DNA of 64,000 nt from Closterium sp. NIES-65 (GCA_948144175.1 CANXME010001453.1:744001-808000), one strand, 5' to 3'. Positions 18,695 through 30,331 are shown, numbered from the stretch's first letter. Numbers and translations are program-made. The notes: generated by a model not told the origin, from the sequence alone.

Positions 18695-21600
18695 TCAAGA
18701 AGTGAGCAAGTGAGGCAAGACAGGCACAAGACCCAGCTGAGTGCAGAAGCGTTGATGATCACAAGGCGCAAGTGCCTTGGTGAAGACATCAGCAGTGTTG
18801 GCCTCAGAGGCCACGTACGCAAGCCGCAACTGTCCACGCTGCTGTAGCTCACGAGCAAGAAAGTAGCGGAGAGCAATGTGCTTTGTTCTATGCTCCAGTC
18901 GCTGCTCTCGACACAAGGCCAACATGGCCTTGTTGTCTACGTACAGGACTGGAGGAGAACGAGGCGGCTCTCCAAGGTCAATCAGCAGGTAGGTGAGCCA
19001 GCTAAGCTCCTGGGCAGCCATAGCCCCGGCGTAGATCTCAGCCTCACAACTGGAGCCGAGAACAGAAGACGAGCGGGTAGCCCGCCACGAAACAGAGCCG
19101 GAACCAAGACTGAAAGTGTAACCCTGTGACGACCGCTGCGTAGCCGGGTCGTCAGCCCAAGAGGCGTCCGCGTGCCCAGTGAGGACCACTGGACTCCGCC
19201 CTCCAAGCACTAGCCCCATGCCCGACGTACTGCACAAGTAGCGCAACACCCTCTTCGCTGCAGCCATGTGCTCTGGTCGGTGTCTCCCAGGAGCAACATA
19301 GCGTGCGAGAATGCTAAGAGGGTATGCAAGGTAAGATCGTGTGCAGGTCATCAGGTACATGAGGCAGCCAACAAGCTCTGGATACGGGCCACTCGACTCT
19401 ACGGACTCATCCGAAGGCAGAGCTGAGAGCGAGTGGCGAGTAGGCAGAGGAGTGGCCTGAGGCGAGGAGTACGTGAAGCCGAAGCGCTGAAGGACCTGGT
19501 GCACCATGTGTGACTGAGTCAGGGTAATGGTGCGGCATGCTCTGTCCCGGGTGATCTGCAAGCCAAGGTAGCTGCGCAGTTCACCCAGGTCAGTGCACGT
19601 GTGTCACTTCTGCAGCCCGGACTTCATGTAGGCGAGTCCAGCAGTGTCAGCTGTGGCAAAGACCAAGTCGTCGACGTACACGAGGATGTAGAATGGCGGC
19701 AGAGAGGTGTCGGTGCGCAGAAACAGCGACGGGTCGGCAGTAGAAGGAGCAAACCCAAGTGCCGCCAGTGTAGTCCTCAGTGTGTCGTGCCACTCACGTG
19801 GCGCCTGGCGGAGACCGTAGACTGGACGCCGGAGACTCCACTGGGTACCAGGAGGGAACGACCCAGTAAAGCCAGGTGGGCGGCGCAGCCAGATCTCCTC
19901 GTGCAGGCTGCCCTGCTAGAAAGCAGTGCTGAAGTCGAGAGAGTGCAGCTCGTAGTCACGGTGAGCAGCAACGTGCAGCAGTACCCGAAGAGTGGTCATC
20001 TTCGGGGTAGGGGAGAAGGTCTGAAAGAAGTCAACTCCCTGCCGCTGACTGAAGCCACGAGCCACGTAACGCGCCTTGAAGACAGGCGGAGAACCCGGCG
20101 GCCGCTTCACCCTGAAGATCCACACGCCACTGACGATGTTCGCCCCAGGAGGGGGGACAGCGTCAACGTAGGTGCCTGTGGACTTCCAGGAAGCCATCTC
20201 TGCATCCATAGCTGCCTGCCACTGAGAGGAGTAGGGACCCTCTATCGCCTCCGCGTAAGAGCGCGGAGTCGGGATGTCAAGTGCATCCGGGTCTCCCTCA
20301 GGGGTAAGCAGTACGGACACCAGATGAGGTGAAGCAGCGGCCAGACACTGGAACTCCTCCTGCCTGTCCTCAAGGACGTCCGTGCCAAGGGCACACTCAC
20401 CCCCGACGGACGGAGGACAGACAGACTCAGACTCAGCGACGAGACTAGAAGCGTAGTCTAGGCGACAGCGAGCAGCAAAGTCGACGAGCTCAGTAACAAG
20501 GGCAGACGCAGCACTAGACTCGAAAGAAGGGTCAGTGACGGCAGTAGCAAGGAGACGCGTGACAGTAGGACTGGCAGCACGAAGAGAGTCCGACTCCGGG
20601 TCGGCAAGAGTAGGAAGAGAGGACGCAGGAGGAGAAGGCAAAGGGGCACGCAGAGGAGCAGTGGACGGACGCAGAGACATCCGGTGCGTGCCAGGGACAG
20701 GAGGAGGACGCTGACGCGAACCGCGACCACTAGTGCGCGTAGCACGAACAGGCGACGCAGGACGAGACGCAGGCTCACGACGCTCAGTAAGACCTCCAGT
20801 AGGACAAGCGTAGGGAGAAGGAGCAGGCAAAGGGGAGGCAGGCTGTAGCTGTGACTGTGACTCGGCAGGCTGTGGACCCTCTAAGGGAGGAGGAGGAGGA
20901 CCAGTAGAAGGTGTAAGACCAAGAACTAGCTGCAGGAGTGGAACGAAGTACGGTCGAGGCCGCGTGGCGACGCCAGAAACAGCAGGGACAGCACCAGGAC
21001 CCCCAGCAGGAGTACCCGCTCCAGCAGCACCTCCAGCAGCTCCAGCACCTCCAGCAGCACCTCCAGCAGGACCGCCAGTGGTAGTCTCAGCGCCAACACT
21101 CTCAGCAGCACCAGCTCCAGTCGAACCTGCAGGCCCAGCAGCTCCAGTACTCCCAGGACGAGCACCTCGGGGACCCGCGACAGCAGCACCCTCAGTAGCC
21201 GACGAACCTCCAGCACCAGCAGCACGGCTCCAGCGGCGGGCAAACCACTCGCGCAGCTCCTGTGGAGGGAGTGGCTCCCGGCGACACGAAGCACCCGGAG
21301 AACTTCCAGGCGCAGCACCCCCAGGTCCAGCACCCCCAGGCAAAGCACCTCCAGGCTCAGCACCCCCAGGGCGAGCACCCCCAGGCCCAGCACCCCCAGG
21401 CGTAGCACCCCCAGGCTCAGCACCCCCAGGCTCAGCACCCCCAGTAGCCGAAGAACCTCCAGCACCAGCAGCACGGCTCCAGCGCCGGGCAAACCACTCG
21501 CGCAGCTCCTGTGGAGAGAGTGGCTCCCTGCGAGACGAAGCACCCGGAGAACCTCCAGGCGGAGCACCTCCAGGCTCAGCACCCCCAGGCCCGGCACCCC

Positions 21601-23734
21601 CAGGCAAAGCACCCCCAGGCGTAGCACCCCCAGGCTCAGCACCCCCAGGCCCAGTACCCCCAGGCTCAGCACCCTCAGCAGCACCAGAGTCACCAGTGAC
21701 CTCGACAGGCTCGACTGCGTCTACCTGGGACACACCTGAAGGGGCAGGACCCTGAGGGGGGAGGGGGTCTACCTGGGGGGGAACTGGTACAAGGAAGAGC
21801 GGGGGCGCAGGGAGGGACGGAGTGCGGTAGGGGAAGAGGCGGTAGTAGGGGACCGACTCGTCAAACGTGACGTCCTGGGAGGACAGAATACGGCGAGAGG
21901 TGGGGTGGTAGAACTGCCACCCAGGCGCGTCAGGGGGGAAGGCAAGGAAGACGCAAGGAGCAGCACGAGGGGACAGTTTGTCCGCAGACAAGTCGCGGAC
22001 AAACGTTCGAGATCCCCAGACCCGGAACGCCGACGCATCGCCAACCTTCCCCGTCCACAGCAAGGCTGGGGAGGTCTCTGGCCTGGAGACCCTGGGGTGA
22101 AGGTTGAGCTGATGCGCCGCGTACCTGACCGCAAACGGCCACAAAAAATGGGGGGCAGCCGCATGCATCATAGACGTACGAGCGACGTCCATGACCATGC
22201 CAATGCGTCGCTCAGCTATCCCATTTTGCTGCGGAGAGTCCGGAAGCGTGAAGGTCTGTCGGATGCCCCGTGCGCGACAGTAGGCTCTCAGAAGGCGAGA
22301 GGAAAACTCTCCGCCTCTGTCCGAGTGCAGACGCAGAACAGGAAAGTCCGAGCCAAAGCTCTGCCTGAGCTGGAGACGAGCTGCGCGGATCCAGTCGATC
22401 AGCACCTCAGTGACATCACCCCTGCTGCGCAAGGGGAAGACTGCGGTGTAACGCGAGTTGTCGTCAACAACTAGCAGGAAGTAGCGCTCGTGACCCTGTC
22501 CACGGACGCGGGCTAGGCCCCACACGTCCATGTGAATCGTCTGCAATGGGGCCTCTGTCGGAGGAAACTGGGAGGAGTGAGGGGCAGCACGCTGGCGCCC
22601 CTCGACACAGGGCACACAGGTAGGGCCAGGGCCCTGAGGAAGGGGAGGGGGGGACCGGGGGAGACGAGAAACAAGAAGACGAGAGGCCATGCCTCTGAGC
22701 CGAAGCATAGAGGGGTGACCAAGGCGGTGGTGCCAGAGGAGAGTCTCGTGAGACAGGAGACGACACGAACAGGGGGCAGACTCAGGACCAGACCTGGACG
22801 CTGCAGCAAACACCTGACCCGACGTAGCTACCCTACCAGACTCAGTAACTGGAGGAGACGCAGTGGTCAGTGTGTACAGGCTCGACCCTGGCCGACGAGT
22901 AAACGTGGCCAGGTGTCGGCCTGTCCGAGCGTCTGTGCAGTGGGTCACCCGCTGACTCGCAGGAGTGAACTGGTGAACCCCCGCATCCTGCAGGTCAGCA
23001 CCACTCACCAAGTTTGTAGAGAACGAGGGGAGGTAAAGACTAGATAGGGTGCCAGAGGGGGCCGCCGGACACGGGAGGACAGTGGAGAAGTGAGCAAGGA
23101 CAGGGCCCCCAGAGGGGTCTGCCAGAGAGACTGCAACTGGCCGACCAAGCGGCGTGAGGGTGGTGCGGTCTCGAAAGAAGGAGCGGGAAGCCCCCGAGTC
23201 AAGGGTGAAGGTGTGAGAGGCCGGAGCCGACGCGGTACCTGAGAGAGCAGACTCACCCGCACCTGAGGAAGCGGACTCACTAGCACCTAGAGCAGCAGCC
23301 GCACCTGTACCTGGAGCAGGAGACACACTAGCACCAAGAGCAGCAGCCGCACCAGCAGCTAGAGCAGCAGGCTCTATACCCGGGTCAGGCGGTACGCACA
23401 GGTGACCGTCACGGTCAGCACTAGTAGGCAATGCATACATGGCAGTGAGAATAGCATCATAGTCAAGAGCAAATATATCTACCCTCCGCCTAAGCAACTC
23501 CACCCAGTCGGGGAGCTCAGCCTCGTCGCCAAACTCGGTACGCCAGGCGTCGTTCAGACGGGCGAAGCATCGGGACGGTGTATGACTAGGCGTCCCACAA
23601 GGTTGACCAGTCCGAGCACCAGTGCGAATCACGTAAGAGCAGCGAACCGAACTGAGAGACCCTCTACTCTGAGCGTACCACTCACGAAGCTGCTGGGGCG
23701 TGAGAGACGCGCGAGGGCGTCGCTGGAGCTGCAT
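18695..23734 (-). pseudogene. Gag(C-term)-Pol of A4 with two nonsense codons
   Basis: A single frame of about 1,680 codons interrupted only twice: a TAG at 19916-19918 (after LDFSTAF, where A5 has Leu) and a TGA near 19606 (Arg position after LQK). The likely start, MQLQRRPRASLTP at 23734, is shared with A3. Order: zinc-like motif CSYVIRTG...CGTPSHTPSRC, protease LDSGAS near 23195, pre-integrase HHRLGH...CVPC, integrase with HMDVWG, LHSDRGGEF and QNGIAERR (all three acidic residues kept), EPGGA repeats (21300-21690), RT with YVDD near 19670, RNase H and a terminal TGA. The capsid-like Gag domain is absent. Catalytic residues look intact, so loss of function rests on the two stops and missing Gag. 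Confidence 0.9.
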
Positions 23735-24735
23735 CTGGCCGCCGCCAGCAGAAGCAGGAGCAGGAGTGGCAGCAGTAAGGCAGGCAGCCAAGCAAGCTGC
23801 AGGCAGCGCGCTAGTAAGGCAAGGGCTCACCAGTGGTGGGAAGAGCAGGCTCGACGACTCGGCGACTCGGCGGCACGGCGGCACTGCAGCAGCTGCGGCT
23901 CGGCGGCTCGGGCGACCCGGGCGGCTCGGCTGCTCGGGCGACTCGGGCGGCTCGGCGGCTCGGCTGCTCGGGTGGCTCGGGCGGCTCGGGCGGCTTGGGC
24001 GGCTCGGGCGGCTCGGGCGGCTCGGCTGCTCTGCGGCTCGGCTGCTGGGCTGCTCAGCGGCTCGGCTACGGCTCGGCTGCTGGGCTGCTCGGCGGCTCGA
24101 TGGGGGGGGCGGCTCGGCAATGCAGCAGGCGACAGGCCGGGGCAGCTGCGCGGGGCTGGGACGGGCGGTGCACGGGCGGCGTGGGGCCGGGACGGCGGCG
24201 CGCTGCCGGAACGGGCGGCGCACGGGCGGCGTGGGGCCGGAACGGGCGGCGCACGGGCGGACTGGGGGCCGGGACGACGGCGCGGGGCCGGGACGGGCGG
24301 CGCACGGGCGGCGTGGGGCCGGGACGGGCGGCTCACGGGCGTCGACGGGCTGGAGCAGCGGCGCGCGGTCGGGAAGGGCGGCGCGCGGGCGGCTAAGGGC
24401 CGGGACGGGCGGCGCGCGGGCGGCTAGGGGCCAAGACGGGCAGCGCGCGGGCGTCTAAGGGCCGGGACGGGCGGCTAAGGGCCGGGACGGGCGGCGCGCG
24501 GGCGTCTAAGGGCCGGGACGGGCGGCGCACGTACGGTTAGGGGCCGGGACGGGCGGCGCGCGGGCGGCTAGGGGCCGGGACGGGCGGCGCGCTAGAAAAG
24601 AAAGAGGCCGCGCGCCCCGAGGCGCGCGCCAAAGTGCAAATCGCCGCGCGCCTGAAAATGCGTCGCACGCCACGGGGCGTGCGACAGAGCATGTAGCAGC
24701 GGAAGCAGTAGTACCCACAGGCCGAGAGCGTAACC
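23735..24735 (-). repeat. Leader of A4
   Basis: C-rich (sense strand) repetitive leader. Positions 23850-24110 are made of gctcgggcggctcggc-like units and 24130-24590 of gggccgggacgggcggcgc-like units. About 50 nt downstream of the primer site, at 24662-24685, is a perfect hairpin: 10-bp stem GTCGCACGCC with loop CCGT (element sense). The frame upstream of 23734 is open but of biased composition, so I do not extend the protein into it. Confidence 0.85.
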
Positions 24736-24747
24736 GCTCTGAAACCA

Positions 24748-24882
24748 TGTGAGAGAAACTAGAACGAGAATGAATGAACTATGAATGAAGTGAGTACATA
24801 TAGGAAACTCTGATTGGGTTGTACCCCCTATGGGATACCCCACTATAGCCTACACAAATATATAAGCTATAATGTTCTGACA
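24748..24882 (-). repeat. 5' LTR of A4 with PBS
   Basis: Identical to the 3' LTR by eye over 135 bp. The primer site on the minus strand is TGGTTTCAGAGC (24747-24736), one base off the canonical one. It contains the core CTATAGTGGGGTATCCCATA and a TTATAGCTTATA stretch that could serve as a TATA-type promoter element. Confidence 0.93.
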
Positions 24883-24887
24883 CTTGT

Positions 24888-25180
24888 GAGACTCTTGTGA
24901 TTGAGTTAATTCTCTATGGGAGCATACCCCTCTGTGCGCTGAAATTGATAAGTCGAGATTTACTTCACCTCTTGATACAATTCAAATTGGGGATTTTTGC
25001 CACGGACTAGTGCTACAACATATATGATTTTGGTGAAGTTTTGACCGTGAACATTTTGTCAACCGCGTTTCTTGTGAGTGTGACTATTCTGTCCAGAAAT
25101 TGAGACCAACGATTTTGTGATATTTCGGCTCCTAATCTTCATAGACTCCGTCCTTAGTCTGTAACAAGTGGTATCAGAGC
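24888..25180 (+). repeat. 5' LTR of B, second part, with PBS
   Basis: It continues the LTR after A4 (GAGACTCTTGTGATTGAG) and ends CTTAGTCTGTAACA at 25166. Two bases later the primer site TGGTATCAGAGC occupies 25169-25180. The end matches B' at 50827 (inverted). Confidence 0.9.
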
Positions 25181-25196
25181 TGATTAAGGACCTAGT

Positions 25197-25372
25197 TGTC
25201 ACAATAGTAAGCATAGTGAGGAGCCATAGCTAGGGTTTAGCTAGCTAGGCAAGAGAGAAAAGAACAAAGGAGAGGTTTCACTAGCAGCAGTTGGGATATA
25301 TATAGCAAACCCTAACAGGGTTGTACTCGTTATAGCGCACCCCACTATAGGCTAGATAATAACATTCTGACA
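25197..25372 (-). repeat. 3' LTR of E
   Basis: Minus-strand start TGTCAGAATGTTATTATC and end TATTGTGACA. Its core CCTATAGTGGGGTGCGC is a relative of the family A LTR core. It differs from the 5' LTR at several sites, including one indel near the end (ACAATAG versus ACATAG). Confidence 0.9.
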
Positions 25373-26544
25373 CACCCCCATAGCCAAAATGTGGTGTAAT
25401 CAGCAGAGCACGCAGTCATAGAGCAGGTTCACAAATGCAAGCAAAGTTAGAGGCTATCACAGAGGGCAAGTGAGGAGGAGGAGGAACTGTGGAAGGAGAG
25501 AAGATGGGAGGCAACGACTGAAGCTGCAGAGGCACGGGCACAGGAGCGGCTGACTCAGTTGCTACCAAAGCAAGGGCGATGGACTACTGGAGTGACTGGC
25601 TCCGCGGCTAAGACGAGCGGCAGGAGCAACGGACCCACTCGCGTCTGGTGCAACAGGCTCACTGGCTACCGAAGCAAGGGCAACAGACTACAGGCGCTGC
25701 AGGCGACACGACAGCTACCTCCACACAACCTCCTCCAACTGACCCACACCCTTGGCACACACCCCCTACTGAACCCCTAACTCCACTCCCACGTCACCCC
25801 CCTAGCACCACTCCTTTGGCTCCCACACACCCACCCCCCTGAGCGGCAGCTGCAGTTGTGGGAGACGGAGGAGGAGGAGGAGGAGTAGTGGAACGACGCA
25901 CAGAAACTGCACCCCCATACCCCCCACCCCCAAACCCTAATTCAGGAGAACGGGCAGCAGCAGGGGTGAGGCACCGTCAGAAGCATGGGGGACAGTGAGC
26001 AGCTCAGGGCCAGAGAGGAACGGGCCGCCCACGGGCCTGGCACAGCCCGGCGAACCGCGCGCAGGCGGCCCGAGCCGCGCGCGGGCCTGGCGCAGCCCGT
26101 ACGGGCTGCGCGCGGGCCTGGCGCAGCCCATACGGATCGCGCGCGAGCCTGGCGCAGCCCATACGGGCCACGCACGGGCCGGGCGCAGCCCGTACGGGCC
26201 GCGCTCGGGGCTAGCGCAGCCCGCGCTGGCCGGGACGGGCGATGGGGGACGACGGGCTGGTCCCCGTCGCTCGTCGAAGCGCCCCCCGGGGGCGACACGC
26301 GGACCGACGGGGCAGAAAGCCGCCGCGCGCCTCGGGGCGCACGGCGGGCAGAGAACCGCCGCACGCCCTGGGGCGCACGGCGGGCAGAAAACCGCCGCGC
26401 GCCTCGGGGCGCACGGCGGGCAGAAAACCGCCGCACGCTCCGAGCGCGCGGCGGGAAGAAAAATCCGTCGCACACCACGGGGCGTGCAACACACAGAGTA
26501 GCAGCGGAAGTAGTTAGGTGGGCCCACAGGCCAGGAGCGTAGAT
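25373..26544 (-). other. Interior of E: leader and low-complexity sequence, no gene
   Basis: From the 5' side (right) it holds a C-rich leader with hairpin (26467-26490) and two repeat zones. One is of 60-bp type with gcgcacggcgggcagaaaacc (26330-26450), the other has gcgcagcccgtacgggc units (26060-26230). The left part (25440-25900) has short imperfect repeats of gctaccgaagcaagggcaac type and a C/A-rich stretch. Several open frames are present, but they lack recognisable domains and overlap on both strands. Confidence 0.7.
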
Positions 26545-26556
26545 GCTCTGATAGCA

Positions 26557-26731
26557 TGTCACATAGTAAGCATAGTGAGGAGCCATAGCTAGGGTTTAGC
26601 TAGCTAGGCAAGAGAGAAAATAACAAAGGAGAGGTTTCACTAGCAGCAGTTGGGATACATATAGCAAACCCTAACAAGGTTGTACTCGCTATAGAGCACC
26701 CGACTACAGGCTAGATAATAACATTCTGACA
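26557..26731 (-). repeat. 5' LTR of E
   Basis: Runs on the minus strand from TGTCAGAATGTTATTATC (26731) to ACTATGTGACA (26557), followed by the primer site. This places the element in the minus orientation inside B's leader. Confidence 0.9.
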
Positions 26732-26941
26732 CTAGTGGGGAGTCTACTAAAGTGTGAAGACCCTCCTAGACCCACCATGGCCTGTGGGCGTGCCTAAGTG
26801 GAGTTTTGGAGGTTGGATGTGACTTCCGATAAGGGGAAACTCTGCCGAAATTTTGTTGGCGCCGACACTTGTGGAAATTGTGTGGGGCTTCGGTGTGGAC
26901 AGCAAAGGGGGAGCTGGAACCTGTGATTGGGAGCAGAAGAG

Positions 26942-28180
26942 ATGAGTGAAGGGAGTGGAGAAGCAGCTGAGAAGAGGAGTGAGTCGCCACCATCCAAGAT
27001 TGAGGCGTTGGATGGCTCCAACTATGAGGAATAGAGCGGGCGGATGCGGAGCGCCTTCAAGCGCTATAAGCTGCTGAAACTTGCAATGGGAGAAGAGAAG
27101 ATGCCGGAGGAAGGAGATGCCCGCGATCGATGGATTGAGAAATGCACGGTGCTGTACAACTTGACTTTTCAGTCGGTCAACAACGACATGCTCCAGCACA
27201 TCAAGGATTTGGTGGAGCTCGATGACTCGGGACCAAAGGCGTGGAAGCTGCTACGCGACGTGGTTCAGCCCAACACGCTGCCGATGGTGATCGTATTGGA
27301 GAAGGATCTGGCTACCCTCTCCATGCGGCCGGGAGACGATGTGAAGCCGGTGCTTGATAAGGGCAAGACCACCTATGCGAGGATGGCAGCGGCGGACACC
27401 AAGGTGTCGGAGATGCAGCAGTGCACCAAGATCATCTCGATGCTCGACAACTCGTGGGACAACCTTTTCCCCACCCTCAACGTTCAGCAAGACAAGTGGA
27501 CGCCTGAGTGGCTACGGCAGCAGATCCTGCAGAAGGACTTCCGTAGGCGCAACACAGGAGGTGGTGCTGCCAACAAAACTGCTGAGGGGTATGGAGCTGC
27601 AGGAGGCGGCAGAGGAAGCGGGGGAGGGAGAGGCCGAGGCCGTGGGAGAGGCTTTGGCAGAGGGAGAGGCCGAGGTAACTACAATGAAGGGCATGGGAGC
27701 TCTGGAGGCGAGGGGAGCACCCGAATGGAGGGTGCGTGCTGGTACTCCAAGAAGGCAGGACACCCTTGGTTCAAGTGTTTCAGCTGGCCTGAGGGATGGG
27801 CGTCTCCAGGCACAAAGCCGCCAAGTGGTGAACGTGCACGACGTGGCGCTGTGCAAGGTTCAGATGCACAAGGTGATGGTGCACAAGGTGAAGCCGGCCC
27901 TGGGATGTTCCTCATGGTTGAGGATGTGAACGGGAGTGAGGGTGATGTGGGCTCTGTTGGGAAGGTAGTGATGCACCCCCTCACTCACTGGGTGATCGAT
28001 TCGGGTTGCACAAGTCACATGACCCCACGGAAGGATTTGCTTGACGAGGTAAAACCCCCTGGGAAGATAAAGTTTGTGGCTGCCGCTTCAAGTGCTTTGC
28101 TCCCTGTGATTGGTGTTGGGAATGCCAAGGTAATGGGAGCCAAAGGGGAGTTTGTGGGCTGGGGAATGTGTTGCTGGTAG
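26942..28180 (+). pseudogene. Gag and protease of element B
   Basis: The start MSEGSGEAAEKRSESPPSK at 26942 matches the B' copy. A TAG at 27032-27034 replaces the Trp of the NYEEWSGRM block, which copia Gag proteins use near the capsid N-terminus. The frame then stays open to 28180 through the helical Gag domain, an RG-rich box (GRGRGRGRGFGRGRGRG, about 27620-27690) and a zinc knuckle. In the knuckle the second Cys is Ser (CWYSKKAGHPWFKC; B' keeps Cys). The protease site is WVIDSGCTSHMTPR near 27995. A frameshift near 28170 ends it before the pre-integrase region. Confidence 0.9.
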
Positions 28181-29776
28181 AAGGTTTGTCCGCTAACCTC
28201 CTCTTTGTGCATCGGCTGCAGAAAAGCAAGGCCGAAGTGACCTTCGGCCCAACCAGCTGCCGTGCAAAGCTTGGGAAGTTGCTGCTGTGGGATTTGGAGG
28301 AGAAGCGCAGCTGCATCAAGGACCTATGGCAGCTGCCCATCATTCCTTGGAATGGGAAACCACCAGCAACGGCAGCGGCAGCAGCAACGGCTAAAGCAAC
28401 TGATGGGGCCTTGGATGCAGTCAAAAAGGTGCAGCAGCCACATGGTGAGGTGCTTGCTGGTGTGGATGGGAGCGCTGCATGGGCAAAGGCTTCGCCAGGG
28501 AGTGGTGAGGCCGATTGGGAGACATGGGATGAAAGGCTATGCCATGCGAATTTTCCTATGCTGCAGAAGTTGTTAAGGATGGGAGTTTGAAGGGGTTGGA
28601 GGTGAAGTGGGCAGCGAAGGAGATTGGGAGCTGCCCTACATGCCTTGAGACCAAATTCACAATGTTTCCCTTTAGCAGCAGCACAGGACCAGCCAAGGCT
28701 CCACTTGCGCTTGTGCACATGGATGTGGTGGGCCCTACGAGGGCCCTTTCTCTCTCGGGCAGCCGCTACTTCCCGACCATTGTGGATGACCACACGTGTG
28801 CGGTGTGGGTCTACCCTCTCAAGAATAAGGGGAGGTGGCAGTGGCTGTTCTTAAGCAGTGGCTGTTCTTAACGAAGCCGAGAGCACGAAGGGAGAGCGGA
28901 CACAAAGTGAAGGTGATCCGCACTGACAACGGGGGAGAATTCATTGGCGCTGATTTTGAGGCGGTGCTGAAGAAGAAGGGGATCCAGTATTAGCTCACAG
29001 TGCCGTACAACCCTCAGCAGAACGGCGTGGCTGAGCGGTTCAATCGGACCCTGCGGGAAGGTGCTCACACTCTCCTTGGGCGTGCAGGGCTGCCGGATCC
29101 GTTCTGGGTGACTGCACTGCGGCAGGTCGCCCTTGTGAAGAACAGGGTGCTGACGACTGTGGGGGACAAGCAGTGGGTCCCCTACATCAAGTGGTATGGG
29201 AGTGCTCCAGCAGACAACATGCTGAGAGCCTTCGGCTGCAGAGTGGTGTTTCATGTGCCTAAGGAGAAGAGGGGAAAACTGGAAGCTTTTGGGAGATAGG
29301 GTGTGCACTTGGGGCTTGCTAAGGATCACAAGGGCTGGCTGATTTGGGACTTGACCAGCCAGCAGCTGACTGTGTCAAGGGATGTGAAGTTCCTTGAATC
29401 CTTGTACTATAAGGAGTGGAAGCAGCAGCAGCAGAAGCTTCCTGCTACACCGCTGATCATTGGGGCCGATAACATGCAGCGGCCTTCGAGGCAAGTGCAG
29501 GTCATTTTCTCAGAGGAGGAGATTTCTGGGGTGACTGAGGATGGGGGAGAGCCTGAGGTGGAGGAGCAGCAGCAGCAGCCGCAGCAGCAGCAGCAAGGTG
29601 CTCCACAAGGTGCCGCACGGCAGGCTGATCGTCCTAGGAGGGATGTGCGCCCTCCTAACCGGCTGACCTATCCAAGCTTTGGCAAGCTAAAGGTGGTACA
29701 GGCTGGGATCGTGGCTGAGCAGTGTGATGAGGATGCGATAGCACACTGCTACTGGGCAGCCGTCCCTGAGCCCTAG
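28168..29776 (+). pseudogene. Pre-integrase and integrase of element B
   Basis: Readable in successive frames: the end of protease (LLVEGLSANLLFVHRLQKSK), the pre-integrase zinc region (CHANFPMLQK ... CPTCLETK), then integrase with VHMDVVGPTR (first Asp), VIRTDNGGEF (second Asp) and QQNGVAERFNR (Glu). Frameshifts occur near 28545 and 28860, with stops near 28993 and at about 29298. After integrase comes a polar linker with a QQQ-rich tract (29560-29600). A TAG at 29774-29776 separates it from RT. The protein class is close to Tnt1-type copia. Confidence 0.88.
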
Positions 29777-30187
29777 ACACTAGCCGAGGCGCTGAGCGAG
29801 CGGGCTAGATGCTGAGAAGTGGAAGCAGAGTATGAAGGAGTATGATTCTCTGCTGGAGAACGAAACCTGGGAGCTGTGAGAGCTGCCACCTGGGAAGAAG
29901 GCCATTTCTTCCAAGCTGATTTTCAGGCACAAGTACGGACCTGATGGGGCGCTAACCCGCTACAAGTCAAGGCTTGTGGCTAAGGGGTTCCAGCAGACAA
30001 AGGGGAAGGATTTTGACGAGATCTTTGCTCCTGTGGGAAAAGGCACAACACTGCGGGTGGCATTGGCAATGGCTGCAAACCGTGGATGGCGGGTGAAGCA
30101 GATGGACATAACCACCACCTTCCTCAATGGGATCATCCTCGAGGAGTTGTACATGTTACAGCCTGAGGGATTGGATGATGGGAGCGG
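29777..30187 (+). pseudogene. RT N-terminal half of element B (interrupted by A5)
   Basis: This encodes the RT fingers: KLIFRHKYGPDGALTRYKSRLVAKGFQQ, DFDEIFAPVGKGTTLRVALAMAA and MDITTTFLNGIILEELYMLQPEG. A TGA near 29878 precedes it. The frame is cut at 30187 by A5; the AGCGG before A5 reappears at 37452, where the domain continues. Confidence 0.9.
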
Positions 30188-30319
30188 TGTCAGAACTTAT
30201 AGCTTACTTGTTTCTGTAGGCTATAGTGGGGTATCCCATAGGGGGTACAACCCAATTAGGGTTTCCTATTTGTACTCACTTCGTTCATAGTCATTTCACT
30301 CCTCGTTCGTACTTTCTCA
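30188..30319 (+). repeat. 5' LTR of A5
   Basis: TGTCAGAACTTATAGC to CGTACTTTCTCA. It has an AT-rich start (TTATAGCTTACTTG) that may include the promoter and the core GGCTATAGTGGGGTATCCCA followed by TAGGGGGTACAACCC. At 132 bp it is very short for a copia LTR, so enhancer, TATA, start and poly(A) signals must all be compressed here. Confidence 0.95.
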
Positions 30320-30331
30320 TGGTATCAGAGC
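30320..30331 (+). promoter_or_regulatory. Primer-binding site of A5
   Basis: TGGTATCAGAGC abuts the LTR end with no spacer. It is the standard plant copia site, complementary to the 3' end of initiator tRNA-Met, and primes minus-strand cDNA. Confidence 0.93.

Larger units (their letters stand above)
18349..24882 (-). mobile_element. Copia element A4, young but defective
   Basis: Two 135-bp LTRs (18349-18483, 24748-24882) appear identical base for base and are flanked by a perfect CTTGT duplication (18344-18348, 24883-24887). It is inserted in the 5' LTR of B. Primer site, leader hairpin, polypurine tract and most of gag-pol are intact. It lacks the Gag N-terminal capsid-like domain and has two in-frame stops in RT. 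Identical LTRs imply a recent insertion, so it probably moved with proteins from another copy. Confidence 0.95.
25197..26731 (-). mobile_element. Non-autonomous LTR retrotransposon E
   Basis: A 1.5-kb element with LTRs of 176 bp (25197-25372) and 175 bp (26557-26731) and a perfect CTAGT duplication (25192-25196, 26732-26736). On the minus strand a primer site TGCTATCAGAGC (26556-26545) follows the 5' LTR, and GGCTATGGGGGTG precedes the 3' LTR. The interior of about 1.2 kb has no gag-pol domain. Its first few hundred bases resemble the leaders of D and A4, including a stem-loop at 26467-26490. It would depend on another element's proteins. Confidence 0.92.
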
